Assembly (NCBI RefSeq): GCF_001544915.2
Contig: NZ_FCOE02000036.1
Coordinates: forward strand, 1 to 64,000
Origin: Caballeronia pedi
GTDB taxonomy: Bacteria; Pseudomonadota; Gammaproteobacteria; Burkholderiales; Burkholderiaceae
Reading direction: 5' to 3'
Length of the DNA: 64,000 bases
The notes below the pieces were generated by a model. It worked only from the letters and a program-made list of their open reading frames with translations. It did no database searches and had not been told where the DNA came from. A program made the translations under genes and the position numbers. Positions 24,274 to 32,992 of the stretch are shown here, piece by piece. The first letter of the stretch is position 1. Each line of letters opens with the position of its first letter.

Positions 24274-26193
24274 TCATGTGAACTTCCCCGACACCGCCCG
24301 CTGAATCTCCTCGAACGCGACCGGCTTGACGAGATGATGATCGAAGCCCGCTTCCTTCGAACGCTGCCGGTCATGCGCCTGCCCGTATCCCGTCACCGCG
24401 ATCAGCAACGCATCGGCGGTTGCGGGCCGTGCGCGCAACTCGCCCGCAAGGCGATAGCCGTCCATCCCCGGCAAGCCGATATCGAGCAGCACGATCTGCG
24501 GCGCGAACACATCGGAGAGTGCGAGCGCTTCGGTCGCGTCGTGGGCCGTGCGCACGTCGAAGCCGTCCGCTTCGAGCAGGAGCGCCATCGCGGTGGCCGC
24601 GTCCACGCTGTCGTCGACGAGCAGCACGCGCCTGCCGCCGGCCACGCTCGCGGGCGTCTGCGGGACTCCCTGCGCGGCCACCTGCGCATTCTTCGCGAGC
24701 GGCAGCCACACGATGAACTCGCTGCCCGCCTGCGGCCCCGCCGAAAACGCCTCGATGCGCCCGCCCTGCAACTCGACGAGCGTCCTGGCAAGCGGCAGGC
24801 CGATGCCGAGCCCGCCCTCCGAGCGTTCGAGCGACGTCTCCGACTGCACGAACAGATCGAAGATATGCGGCAGCATGTCATGCGCGATGCCGATGCCCTT
24901 GTCGCGCACGACGATGCGCACTTCATCGCCGAACTGTTCGGTCTCGATCGCGATCTCGCCGTCTTCCAGGCTGTACTTCGATGCATTCGACAGCAGATTG
25001 CCGAACACCTGCGCGAGCCTGACGTTATCGCCGACGATATAAAGCGGCGCATCCGGCAGATTCACCGTCAGCGTATGGCGCTTTCGGTCGAGCGCGGGCT
25101 GCACGGTTTCGATCGCCGCCGCGATCGCCGCCGCGAGATCCACGGTTTCCTGACGCAGCGTGATCTTGCCCTGCGTGATGCGCGCGACATCGAGCAGATC
25201 GTCGACGAGACGGCTCAGATGCCGCACCTGTCTGTCGATGATCGCGCGCACCGTGGCGAAATGCTGCACGGACGGCTCGCGATGTGGATCGAGCAAGTCC
25301 ACCGCGTTGCGAATCGGCGCGAGCGGATTGCGCAACTCGTGCGCGAGCATCGCGAGGAACTCGTCCTTGCGGCGGTCCGCTTCGCGCAACAGCAATTCGG
25401 CGGCCTTGCGCTCGGAGATATCGTTGACGATGCCCGCGATGCGATACGGCCGCGCCGGATGCCCGAGCGCGCCGCGCACCGGGAACGCGCGCTCCGCCAC
25501 CCAGCGCGGGCCGCCGCTCGCGCGCACGATGCGATATTCGACCTGATACGGCGTGCCGTTCGCAAGCAGTTGCCGATACGCATCGGCGACGTGACCGCGA
25601 TCCAGCGGAAGGATATCGCCGGACCAGTGATCCGGTCCGGGCACGGGCGCGGGTGCGCCGCCGCCGGTATCGAAGAGACGCGCGTAAGCGGGGCTCACGT
25701 ACAGCAGTTCGCTGGATGCGGGATCGAGCATCCAGAATACGTCGTCGATATTTTCGGCGAGCTGGCGAAAGCGCTCTTCGCTCTCGCGCAGCGCGTTTTC
25801 CGCGAGTCGCACGCGCAGCAGGGCCCGCACATGCGCGATCAGTTCAGCCGGTTCGACCGGCTCGGTCAGATAACTATCCGCGCCGCCTTCGAGACCGCGA
25901 ATGCGATCGAGGCTGTGCACGGCCGCCGCCGATGTCTGTAACACGAGCGCACTCGCGGTCTCCGGCGACGCCTTGATCTGGCGGCACACTTCGAGCCCGT
26001 TGATGTCGGGCAGCTTCACGTCGAGCAGCACGAGATCGGGCGCTTCGGCGCGCACGCGTTCCAGCGCGGCGGTGCCGGTCGCGGCCTCGATCACGTTGAA
26101 GCCCGCGCGCGACAGGATGCGCGTTTTCGCATAGCGCGCGCCGTCGTTGTCGTCGACGTTGAGGATGAGCACCTCGCTCCAGTCGCTTGTCAT
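24274..26193 (-). CDS. Hybrid histidine kinase, REC-PAS-HisKA-HATPase-REC
   Basis: A 639-residue cytoplasmic protein. The N-terminal receiver (about 8-125) has VLLDVKLPDINGLEV but TEPV in place of the usual TKPV, so the conserved Lys is Glu. A PAS domain covers about 130-250. HisKA has the phosphoacceptor His in EFLAMLAHELRNPLAPIR. HATPase carries NLLSNASKYS, DKGIGIA and GLGIGLPLA. The C-terminal receiver (about 515-635) is complete: VDDS, LLDIGLPGMDG and VKPV. It is the last gene of the stressosome operon and overlaps the preceding kinase gene by ATGA. A phosphorelay output of stress sensing is inferred. Confidence 0.92.
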   Translation of the reverse strand: MTSDWSEVLILNVDDNDGARYAKTRILSRAGFNVIEAATGTAALERVRAEAPDLVLLDVKLPDINGLEVCRQIKASPETASALVLQTSAAAVHSLDRIRGLEGGADSYLTEPVEPAELIAHVRALLRVRLAENALRESEERFRQLAENIDDVFWMLDPASSELLYVSPAYARLFDTGGGAPAPVPGPDHWSGDILPLDRGHVADAYRQLLANGTPYQVEYRIVRASGGPRWVAERAFPVRGALGHPARPYRIAGIVNDISERKAAELLLREADRRKDEFLAMLAHELRNPLAPIRNAVDLLDPHREPSVQHFATVRAIIDRQVRHLSRLVDDLLDVARITQGKITLRQETVDLAAAIAAAIETVQPALDRKRHTLTVNLPDAPLYIVGDNVRLAQVFGNLLSNASKYSLEDGEIAIETEQFGDEVRIVVRDKGIGIAHDMLPHIFDLFVQSETSLERSEGGLGIGLPLARTLVELQGGRIEAFSAGPQAGSEFIVWLPLAKNAQVAAQGVPQTPASVAGGRRVLLVDDSVDAATAMALLLEADGFDVRTAHDATEALALSDVFAPQIVLLDIGLPGMDGYRLAGELRARPATADALLIAVTGYGQAHDRQRSKEAGFDHHLVKPVAFEEIQRAVSGKFT

Positions 26194-27914
26194 GATGCCC
26201 GCCCCTTGCCCGTAACCGCATCCAGCACGTTCGGCAGTTCGCCGCCGCCGACCGGCTTGCCGATGAACGCGGTCGCGCCCAGCGCCTGCGCTTCATGGCG
26301 ATCGTCGCCCTCGCCGAGCACGACGATCGGAATGCCGCGCGTCGCGGCCTGCGCGCGCAGCGCGGCGAGCCAGATCCACGCTTCCGATGGCGCGGGCTGC
26401 ACCGCGAGCAGCAACGCGGCAGGCTGCGTGTGCACGAGCAGGCGGCCGGCTTCGTCGAGCGTCGCGGCGCTCATCGAGCGATACGGCGATTCGCGCAGCG
26501 CCGCTTCGCAATCGAGCCGCTCGATCGGATTGCTCGCGACGATCAGCACGGCGGGCCGCGTATCGCTTGCCGCGTGACGCGCCGCGTCGAAGTCCGCGCC
26601 GTAGTGCGCCGGAATCGTCGCGCTGAAGACCGAGCCGCGCCCGACTTCGCTCGTGAGCGACACATCGCCGCCGAGCAGCTTGCAGAGCTTGCGGCACAGC
26701 GGCAAACCGAGACCCGTGCCCTTCGTGTATTGCTGAAGGCGATTTTCGACTTGCCCGAACTCCTCGAACACGACCGGCTGATGCTCGGGCGCGATGCCGA
26801 TGCCCGTATCGGCGACGGAAAACGTGATGAGCCGGCGCGTCTCGTCATAGCTCGCGCTGACGCGCACTTCGCCGCGCTCGGTGAACTTGAGCGCGTTCGA
26901 CACGAAGTTGCGCAGCACCTGCGCGACCTTGGCTTCGTCCGTGCGGATGGGCGGCAGGCCTTCGCACGAATCGAACACGAGCTCCACCGCGCCGCCCGGC
27001 GACAACGGCCGCAGCATGCCGCGCAGCGCCGAGAACAAGGTATCGACTTCGAATTCGGCGGGACGCACTTCGATCTTGCCCGCTTCGATCTTCGCGAGAT
27101 CGAGCAGATCGTCGACCGTTTCCGACAGATCTTCCGCCGCCTTGCGGATGAAGCGCACCTGCTTTTCCTGCTCCTCGGTCAGCTCGCCGTCGATGCGCTC
27201 CAGCAGCAGCTTCGACAGCGCGCGGATCGACGAGAGCGGCGTGCGGAACTCGTGACTCATGTTCGATAGAAAGCGCGACTTCGATTCGTCCGCGCGGCGC
27301 AGATGATCGGCGCGCGCATCGAGTTCCGCATACAGCGCGACGACACCGCGATTGGTGTCTTCGAGTTCGCGCGTGAGGCGCGTCAGTTCTTCCTGGCGTT
27401 CGCGCAGATCGGCGAGCGCGGCGATCAGCTCGCGGTTCTGGCGTTGCAGCTCGGCGGTCGTGTCCTGACTCGATGGACGCGAGAGGACGAGCTTCACCGC
27501 CTGCACGTCACAGGGCGCGCCGTCGGGCAATGCCTTTGCCAGCGAGATCGACGTGACGCCGTCCGCTTCATCGGCGATCGCGCAGTGGTCCATCAGGCGC
27601 TGCGCCGCGAGCAGGCCGAGCGCGGCTTGCGAGTCGTCGTGGCGCATCGCGCGCAGCCGTTCGCCCGCGCCTGCGCCCGCCAGAAAACGCACGACGAAAC
27701 GCGCCGGGCGCGCGGCGTCATCGACGAGAAATTCGGCGCGCGCCGCCTGCCCCGCGATCAGCACGGTGCGCGCGGCTTCGAGCACGGACGTGGAAATGCG
27801 CGTCTGATCCTGGGGCGAAAAGCCGAGCGCCGCGCTCGCGTCGCGCGCCTTCACGCGGGCCGCGACGATATCGCGCTCGCCTTCGATGCTCATCGCGTAG
27901 AGCGGCTGCATCAT
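26190..27914 (-). CDS. Histidine kinase with RsbT-like N-terminus and pseudo-receiver
   Basis: The 574-residue product has four parts. Residues about 10-140 resemble RsbT: LGFSPQDQTRISTSVLEAAR aligns by eye with GLSLIDQTKFVTAASELARN of the RsbT encoded upstream, but the N-box Asn is lost. A coiled coil follows (about 160-215, AELQRQNRELIAALADLRER). HisKA and HATPase are intact (SNMSHEFRTPLSS, NFVSNALKFTE, DTGIGIA, GTGLGLPL). The C-terminal receiver-like domain has lost its acidic pair (VASN) and its phosphoacceptor (LLLAVQ) but keeps Lys in GKPV. Start 27914 overlaps the phosphatase stop by ATGA; the frame extends upstream but without a ribosome site. Confidence 0.88.
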   Translation of the reverse strand: MMQPLYAMSIEGERDIVAARVKARDASAALGFSPQDQTRISTSVLEAARTVLIAGQAARAEFLVDDAARPARFVVRFLAGAGAGERLRAMRHDDSQAALGLLAAQRLMDHCAIADEADGVTSISLAKALPDGAPCDVQAVKLVLSRPSSQDTTAELQRQNRELIAALADLRERQEELTRLTRELEDTNRGVVALYAELDARADHLRRADESKSRFLSNMSHEFRTPLSSIRALSKLLLERIDGELTEEQEKQVRFIRKAAEDLSETVDDLLDLAKIEAGKIEVRPAEFEVDTLFSALRGMLRPLSPGGAVELVFDSCEGLPPIRTDEAKVAQVLRNFVSNALKFTERGEVRVSASYDETRRLITFSVADTGIGIAPEHQPVVFEEFGQVENRLQQYTKGTGLGLPLCRKLCKLLGGDVSLTSEVGRGSVFSATIPAHYGADFDAARHAASDTRPAVLIVASNPIERLDCEAALRESPYRSMSAATLDEAGRLLVHTQPAALLLAVQPAPSEAWIWLAALRAQAATRGIPIVVLGEGDDRHEAQALGATAFIGKPVGGGELPNVLDAVTGKGRAS

Positions 27915-28951
27915 GGTGCGCCTCCCGACACGCGCGCGACGAACACGGTGACGTCGTCGCGGCCGCGCGTGCAGTCGCGGTACAGCACCGCCGCGACGAG
28001 CGCCGGATGCCGCATCGCGAGTCCCGGATAGCGCGCGAGATCCCAGCGCGAGGTGAGCCCGTCCGAATGCAGCACGACCAGCGCGTTCGGCGGATACGGC
28101 ACATCGAACAGTTGCGCGCGCCGCGCCGCATGCCCGACGATGCCGGCATGCGACACCAGATGCCTGTGCGACGCTTCGCTCCATACGCTCGCCGAGATAT
28201 TGCCGATGCCCGCGAACGTCACCGGCATGTCATTCACCGCCGGCGACGCCGGCATGCGCGCGATGCCGACCGCCGCGCCGCGCGTCGGGCGCAGCGCCTC
28301 GTTGGCGGCATCCATGATGTGGTCGAGCGGCAGATCGCCATTCGCGGCGAGCGCCTTCGCCGCTTCGATCGCGGCGACATGCGCGAGCGGACCGTGGCCG
28401 AGGCCATCGGCGACGAGCACGGTGAATTCGTCCCGGTTCGCGTGACACGCCCAGGCATCGCCGCTGACGGTTTCGGTTTGCAGCGGCAGGTTCACGACGC
28501 CATACGTCAGCGGCGCCGCCGGCAGGTTCGCCGCGCGCGGCGCATTCCAGAACACGACACGCAGCACGGTGCCGCGCCCCGGCGCGCTCCAGATGTCGAG
28601 CTCGCCGGAAAGACGCTCGATCGCGCCCATGCCGTTGCCGGGACTGCCCGCGGTCGTGTAGCCATCCTCGAAGCAGCGGTGCAGATCGGCGATGCCCGGG
28701 CCGCTGTCGATGCACAGCACTTCGATGCCGTAGCGCTGCGCGTCTGCGTTCGCATCGACGAGCGGGCGCACGAGCAGCTCGCCGCGCTGTGCGTGCTTGA
28801 GCAGGTTCGTGCCGCACTCGGTGACGACGATCGCGAGCTCGCCCGCCGTCGTCTCGTTGAAACCGAGCCCGCGCGCGAGTTCGCCGATCGAGCGCCGCGC
28901 GTAGGCGATCTGGCTCGCCTCGGCGATCTCGTAGCGCTGCTGCGCGGCCAT
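27911..28951 (-). CDS. ATP-binding SpoIIE/PP2C-type phosphatase (RsbX-like with kinase-fold N-terminus)
   Basis: A 346-residue protein. The N-terminal half is a GHKL anti-sigma-factor kinase fold with N-box TECGTNLLKHA and CIDSGPGIAD plus SPGNGMGAIERL. The C-terminal half is a PP2C/SpoIIE phosphatase with EFTVLVADGLGHGPLAHVAA (metal-binding Asp) and VVLHSDGLTSRW and DDVTVFVARV. RsbX resets stressosomes by dephosphorylating RsbR and RsbS; the two-domain form is common outside Bacillus. The start at 28951 is chosen for GAAGGA five bases upstream; METVL at 28975 lacks one. It follows rsbT by eight bases. Confidence 0.9.
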   Translation of the reverse strand: MAAQQRYEIAEASQIAYARRSIGELARGLGFNETTAGELAIVVTECGTNLLKHAQRGELLVRPLVDANADAQRYGIEVLCIDSGPGIADLHRCFEDGYTTAGSPGNGMGAIERLSGELDIWSAPGRGTVLRVVFWNAPRAANLPAAPLTYGVVNLPLQTETVSGDAWACHANRDEFTVLVADGLGHGPLAHVAAIEAAKALAANGDLPLDHIMDAANEALRPTRGAAVGIARMPASPAVNDMPVTFAGIGNISASVWSEASHRHLVSHAGIVGHAARRAQLFDVPYPPNALVVLHSDGLTSRWDLARYPGLAMRHPALVAAVLYRDCTRGRDDVTVFVARVSGGAP

Positions 28952-28959
28952 CGATTCCT

Positions 28960-29400
28960 TCAGAACGGTTTCCATTTGGTGATCGAGACGTGCGTGCCTT
29001 CTCCCGGCGCCGAGCGGATATCGAACTCGTCGCACAGGCGTTTCGCGCCGCCGAGGCCGAGGCCCAGGCCGCTGCCCGAGGTGAAGCCATCGGAGAGCGC
29101 GCGTTGAATGTCCGGAATGCCGGGACCGTTGTCGACGAATTCGAGTCTGAGGCCGCGGCGGCCGTTGCGCTCGACGAGATAGCAATGGACGTCGCCGCCG
29201 CCACCATAGATGAGCGTGTTGCGTGCCAGCTCGCTCGCGGCGGTCACGAACTTGGTCTGATCGATGAGCGACAGCCCCTGCGCGACCGCCTTCTCGCGCA
29301 CGAACTGGCGCAACCGCACGATCTGCTCGTCGGAGCGGATCGGCAGCGTGTCGGGCGGCGACGAGGACGTCGGCGCGGCTGTGGAGTTGAGGATCATCAT
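28960..29400 (-). CDS. RsbT-like serine/threonine switch kinase
   Basis: The 146-residue GHKL-fold protein has the RsbT signature GLSLIDQTKFVTAASELARN (N-box), then EFVDNGPGIPDIQRALSDGF and GLGLGLGGAKRLCDEFDI. In Bacillus, RsbT phosphorylates RsbR and RsbS, leaves the complex and activates the phosphatase RsbU. No RsbU with a PP2C output domain of that type or sigma-B is encoded here, so its free-state target must be different. It lies 20 bases after rsbS. The start is one of two adjacent ATGs (29400 or 29397), each with a weak ribosome site. Confidence 0.9.
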   Translation of the reverse strand: MMILNSTAAPTSSSPPDTLPIRSDEQIVRLRQFVREKAVAQGLSLIDQTKFVTAASELARNTLIYGGGGDVHCYLVERNGRRGLRLEFVDNGPGIPDIQRALSDGFTSGSGLGLGLGGAKRLCDEFDIRSAPGEGTHVSITKWKPF

Positions 29401-29420
29401 GGCATCGTGTGCAGGCGGCC

Positions 29421-29780
29421 TCAGGCCATGCCGTTTTTCGCGAGGAGCGCCATGCCCTTCTCCACGTTGAGCGCCGTGCGCACACCCGAGAGCGTGAGCC
29501 CGAGCTCGACCAGCGTGATCGCCACCGATGGCTGCATGCCGACCACGACCGTTTCCGCATCGAGCACGCGCGCCATCGCCGCCGTGTTGCCGATCATGCG
29601 TCCGATGAACGAATCCACCACGTCGAGCGAGGAAATGTCGATCAGCACGCCGCGCGCGTTGTCCTTCACGATGCGGCTCGTCAGATCGTCCTGCAGCGTG
29701 AGCGCGAGCCGGTCATGCATGTCCACCTGAATGGTGACGAGCAGGAGCTTGCCCATCGTGAGAATCGGAATGCGTTCCAT
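29421..29780 (-). CDS. RsbS-like STAS domain scaffold protein
   Basis: A 119-residue single STAS domain. The segment VLIDISSLDVVDSFIGRMI places a Ser where RsbS is phosphorylated by RsbT (Ser59 in Bacillus subtilis). VVVGMQPSVAITLVELGL and ALNVEKGMALL are also characteristic of RsbS rather than SpoIIAA. It forms the stressosome core with RsbR and holds RsbT inactive. The genes lie in the order R-S-T-X, the conserved arrangement of such modules. Confidence 0.92.
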   Translation of the reverse strand: MERIPILTMGKLLLVTIQVDMHDRLALTLQDDLTSRIVKDNARGVLIDISSLDVVDSFIGRMIGNTAAMARVLDAETVVVGMQPSVAITLVELGLTLSGVRTALNVEKGMALLAKNGMA

Positions 29781-29823
29781 CGCTTGAGGCCCCGTTCAGT
29801 GCTTCGAGTGGCGCGACGCGCCG

Positions 29824-30741
29824 TCATTCCGCTTGCAGCGAATCGAATCCATCGCCCGGACGGCCGCCGCGCGGCGCGTCGTGCGCGAGCCCCGCCGACA
29901 CCGACTTGCCCGTGCGCTGCAGCGCGACGACGAACGCCGACGCGAGCGTCGCCTTGGTCGTGACGTTCGAAAGGTTCACGCCGAGATGCACGATGGTCTG
30001 CGCGATCTGCGGGCGAATGCCGCTGATGATGCAGTCCGCGCCCATCAGCCGCGCCGCCGCGACCGTCTTCAGCAAGTGTTGTGCGACGAGCGTATCGACG
30101 GTCGGCACACCGGTGATGTCGATGATCGCAATGGCCGCGCCCGTCTCGACGATCTTCTGCAGCAGGTTCTCCATCACGACCTGCGTGCGCGCGGAATCGA
30201 GCGTGCCGATGAGCGGCAGCGCGAGCACGCCGTCCCATAACTGCACGACGGGCGTCGAGAGTTCGAGGAGTTCCTGCTGCTGACGCACGATGACCTGTTC
30301 CCGGCTCGCCTGGAAGACTTCGGTCGTGAACAGGCCGAGTTCGTCGAAGAGCGTGCTGATGGTCCAGGTGAGATCCGCGAGGGTCGCGGGATCGTCGGCG
30401 AGCGAGTCGCGCAGGCGCACGAAGAGCGGCTGCTTGAGCGAGAACACGAACATCGCCGTCTCGACCGGCGAGAAGCCCTGACGCGCGCGCTGCGAGGACA
30501 TGTCCGCGAGAAACGCGCGCACGTCCTGCCACGCGGGCAATTTGAAATCGACGCGCTCGGACGTGCCGAGCACCGTCACCAAAAGCGAGACGAATTGCGT
30601 GAACTGATTGCGCAGCTCCGCCTCGCCGACGAGCCCGCGCCGTGACGCGATGGCGTGCTGCTGCGTGAACCATTCCGCGAGCAACTGTTCCTGGTTGTTG
30701 TTGAACAATTGCGCAAGCCGCATTCCGCCGACCATTTCCAT
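29824..30741 (-). CDS. RsbR-like stressosome sensor (globin-like N-terminus plus STAS)
   Basis: The 305-residue protein has a helical N-terminal domain of about 160 residues (MRLAQLFNNNQEQLLAEWFT onward) like the non-haem globin or RsbRD N-terminal sensor domains. A linker (VFQASREQVIVRQQQELLEL) leads to a C-terminal STAS domain. ELSTPVVQLWDG and DITGVPTVDTLVAQHLL keep Thr at both positions phosphorylated in Bacillus RsbR (Thr171, Thr205, from memory). GIRPQIAQTIVHLG is diagnostic. The start at 30741 follows AAGGG; upstream in-frame ATGs lack ribosome sites. It is the first gene of the module and its presumed signal input. Confidence 0.9.
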   Translation of the reverse strand: MEMVGGMRLAQLFNNNQEQLLAEWFTQQHAIASRRGLVGEAELRNQFTQFVSLLVTVLGTSERVDFKLPAWQDVRAFLADMSSQRARQGFSPVETAMFVFSLKQPLFVRLRDSLADDPATLADLTWTISTLFDELGLFTTEVFQASREQVIVRQQQELLELSTPVVQLWDGVLALPLIGTLDSARTQVVMENLLQKIVETGAAIAIIDITGVPTVDTLVAQHLLKTVAAARLMGADCIISGIRPQIAQTIVHLGVNLSNVTTKATLASAFVVALQRTGKSVSAGLAHDAPRGGRPGDGFDSLQAE

Positions 30742-30999
30742 GCCGCGATCCCTTGTGCGAATGATGTGATTGGTTTGTTGCGCCGCCGCGATGTTCATCG
30801 ACATCAAGCGCGACGCAAGGCGCTCGGAATGTAGCATGCCGCCCCGAAATTCGACAGTCCGGAAAGCCTTATGGCGCAAGGGATTGGCGGATAGTTATGC
30901 CGCACGACGCCATGTTCGGGGTGATTCGGAAATTGCTGCCGGTCGTTCGCGGCAGGCTGAACAAAGACCGGTCAAATCTCCTGACGAACGCGTGAACCT

Positions 31000-31347
31000 T
31001 CAGCGCGACAGCAGAAAGAGTTCGAGCGCCTGCAGGCTGATAGGCTTGAGAAGAAAGCCGTCGAAGCGGGTCTCGCCGCTCGTCGCGACGAAATCGGTGT
31101 GGCCGGTCATCGCGATGATGCGTGCGCCGCTGTTCGGGCCTGCCGCGCGGATCGCGGTGCAGATTTCGCGGCCGTCGGAGTCCGGTAGCGAAATGTCGAG
31201 GAAGATGCTGTCGAAATGCTCGCGCGATGCGAGCGCGAGGCAACCGGCGCCGTCGTGCGCGACGGCCGACGTATGGCCCAGCCCGCTTGCGATGTCGACG
31301 AGAGTCTCGACACAGGCGCGATTGTCATCGACGAATAGCAGGTGCAT
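31000..31347 (-). CDS. Single-domain response regulator
   Basis: The 115-residue CheY-like receiver has the acidic pair in LLFVDDN, phosphoacceptor in IFLDISLPDSDG, Thr in AMTGHTD and Lys in FLLKPISLQ. There is no output domain. It lies 258 bases upstream of rsbR on the same strand with no recognisable gene between. It could be the phosphate acceptor of the two kinases of the stressosome operon. GGAG precedes the ATG. Confidence 0.9.
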   Translation of the reverse strand: MHLLFVDDNRACVETLVDIASGLGHTSAVAHDGAGCLALASREHFDSIFLDISLPDSDGREICTAIRAAGPNSGARIIAMTGHTDFVATSGETRFDGFLLKPISLQALELFLLSR

Positions 31348-31453
31348 CGTGGCTCGCTCCGGTTCGACGCGTCAGACAGTGTAGTGCATCGCCGATCACG
31401 CTCATGCTTTCATTCCGTCAGCGGCGAGGCTTTGTCCGCTGGAAGCTGTATCG

Positions 31454-31469
31454 ACATGCCATGCCATGT
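31454..31469. repeat. 16-bp near-palindrome between receiver and permease genes
   Basis: ACATGCCATGCCATGT matches its reverse complement at 14 of 16 positions. It lies 80 bases upstream of the purine-type permease and in the divergent promoter region, so it is a candidate operator. An AT-rich block follows at 31482-31491. Confidence 0.4.
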
Positions 31470-31548
31470 ATAGCGGCGCGAATATTTTTTTGTGTAGCGG
31501 GCGGTGCAATACTCGGGCGACTGTCTCTATCGACCCGCCGGAGCGCAC

Positions 31549-32919
31549 ATGGCCCAAACGATCCATCCCGTCGACGAAGTGCTGCCCATCGGTCAGATGC
31601 TTGCGGTCGGCATACAGCACGTGCTCGTGATGTACGCGGGCGCGATCGCGGTGCCGCTCATCATCGGCGCGGCGTTGAAGCTGCCGAAGGAGCAGATCGC
31701 GTTTCTAATCAGTTCGGACCTTTTTGCGTGCGGGATCGTCACGCTGGTGCAGTGCATCGGCGTATGGAAGTTCGGCATACGGCTGCCGGTCATCATGGGC
31801 GTGAGCTTCGCGCCGGTCGGGCCGATGGTCGCGATGGCTTCGTCCGGCGCGGGGCTTACGTCGATATTCGGCGCGACCATTGCGGCGGGCGTGTTCGCTA
31901 TTTTGATCGCGCCGTTCTTCGGGCGGCTGATGCGTTTCTTTCCACCAATCGTCACGGGCACGATCATTCTCACGATCGGCATGACGCTCTTTCCGGTGGC
32001 GATCAACTGGGCGGGCGGCGGGCGCGGCGCGGCGAATTTCGGCGAGCCGAAGAACCTGATGATCGCGGCCATCGTGTTGCTTGCGATTCTGCTCATCAAC
32101 AAGTACCTGAAGGGTTTCATCGCGAATATTTCGGTGTTGCTGGGCATGGCGATCGGCTTTGCGATCGCGTTGCCGCTCGGCTTCGTCGATTTCTCGGGCA
32201 TCGGTCAGGCCGCGTGGTTCGCGCCGGTGCGGCCGTTCGCGTTCGGCATGCCGACTTTCGATATCGCGGCGATCGCGTCGCTGTGCCTCGTGATGGTCGT
32301 CATCATGGTGGAATCGCTCGGCATGTTTCTCGCACTCGGCGACCTCGCGATGAGGCCGGTGTCCCGTATCGATGCGACGCGCGGGTTGCGTACCGATGGT
32401 CTCGGCACGGTGATCGGCGGCATCTTCAATACGTTCCCGCATTCGTCGTTTTCGCAGAACATCGGGCTGGTGGGGATTACGGGCGTGAAGAGCCGCTGGG
32501 TCGTTGCGGTGTCGGGGGTGATCTTGATTCTGCTCGGGTTGTTGCCGAAGCTTTCCAATCTGATTGCTTCGATACCGGTCGTCGTGCTCGGGGGCGCGGG
32601 GATCGCGATGTTCGGGATGGTCGCGGCGACTGGCGTCAAGATCCTGAGCAAGGTCGATTTCGACAGCAAGAACAACTTGCTTATTATCGCGATCAGCTTG
32701 GGGGTGGGCGTGATTCCACTTGTTGCGCCCGCGTTTTTTGCGCACATGCCGGCGTGGGCGGGGCCGCTGACGCACAGCGGAATCACACTGGCTGCGGTGT
32801 TTGCTATCTTGCTCAATGCGCTGTTCAATCGCGGGCGCGATTCGGGGGACATCGAGATGGAGATCGCTGCCGAGATGCCGTTGAGCCTTCGGCAAGGGGA
32901 TGTGGATGTCAGGGAATGA
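31549..32919 (+). CDS. NCS2-family nucleobase (purine/urate-type) permease
   Basis: The 456-residue protein has about 14 hydrophobic segments and the nucleobase-ascorbate transporter signature SFSQNIGLVGITGVKSR, in which the Gln and the TGVKSR stretch are typical of xanthine/uric acid rather than uracil carriers. The N-terminal LAVGIQHVLVMYAGAIAVPL and the segment PVIMGVSFAPVGPM are equally typical. It should import a purine base or urate with a cation. The start at 31549 has CGGAG upstream; the frame opens at 31504 without a ribosome site. It is a single-gene unit, divergent from the receiver gene. Confidence 0.92.
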   Translation: MAQTIHPVDEVLPIGQMLAVGIQHVLVMYAGAIAVPLIIGAALKLPKEQIAFLISSDLFACGIVTLVQCIGVWKFGIRLPVIMGVSFAPVGPMVAMASSGAGLTSIFGATIAAGVFAILIAPFFGRLMRFFPPIVTGTIILTIGMTLFPVAINWAGGGRGAANFGEPKNLMIAAIVLLAILLINKYLKGFIANISVLLGMAIGFAIALPLGFVDFSGIGQAAWFAPVRPFAFGMPTFDIAAIASLCLVMVVIMVESLGMFLALGDLAMRPVSRIDATRGLRTDGLGTVIGGIFNTFPHSSFSQNIGLVGITGVKSRWVVAVSGVILILLGLLPKLSNLIASIPVVVLGGAGIAMFGMVAATGVKILSKVDFDSKNNLLIIAISLGVGVIPLVAPAFFAHMPAWAGPLTHSGITLAAVFAILLNALFNRGRDSGDIEMEIAAEMPLSLRQGDVDVRE

Positions 32920-32992
32920 TTTGTTGCTTTCGCCAAACCCGGACAAACCCACTACCATATAGAGGACCCCAAACGCCGCCTCCGAAGAAAAA

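Noticed and set aside
30742..30999. Extra small gene between the rsbR-like gene and the lone receiver
   Set aside because: Short frames here lack ribosome sites and recognisable features; nothing can be supported.
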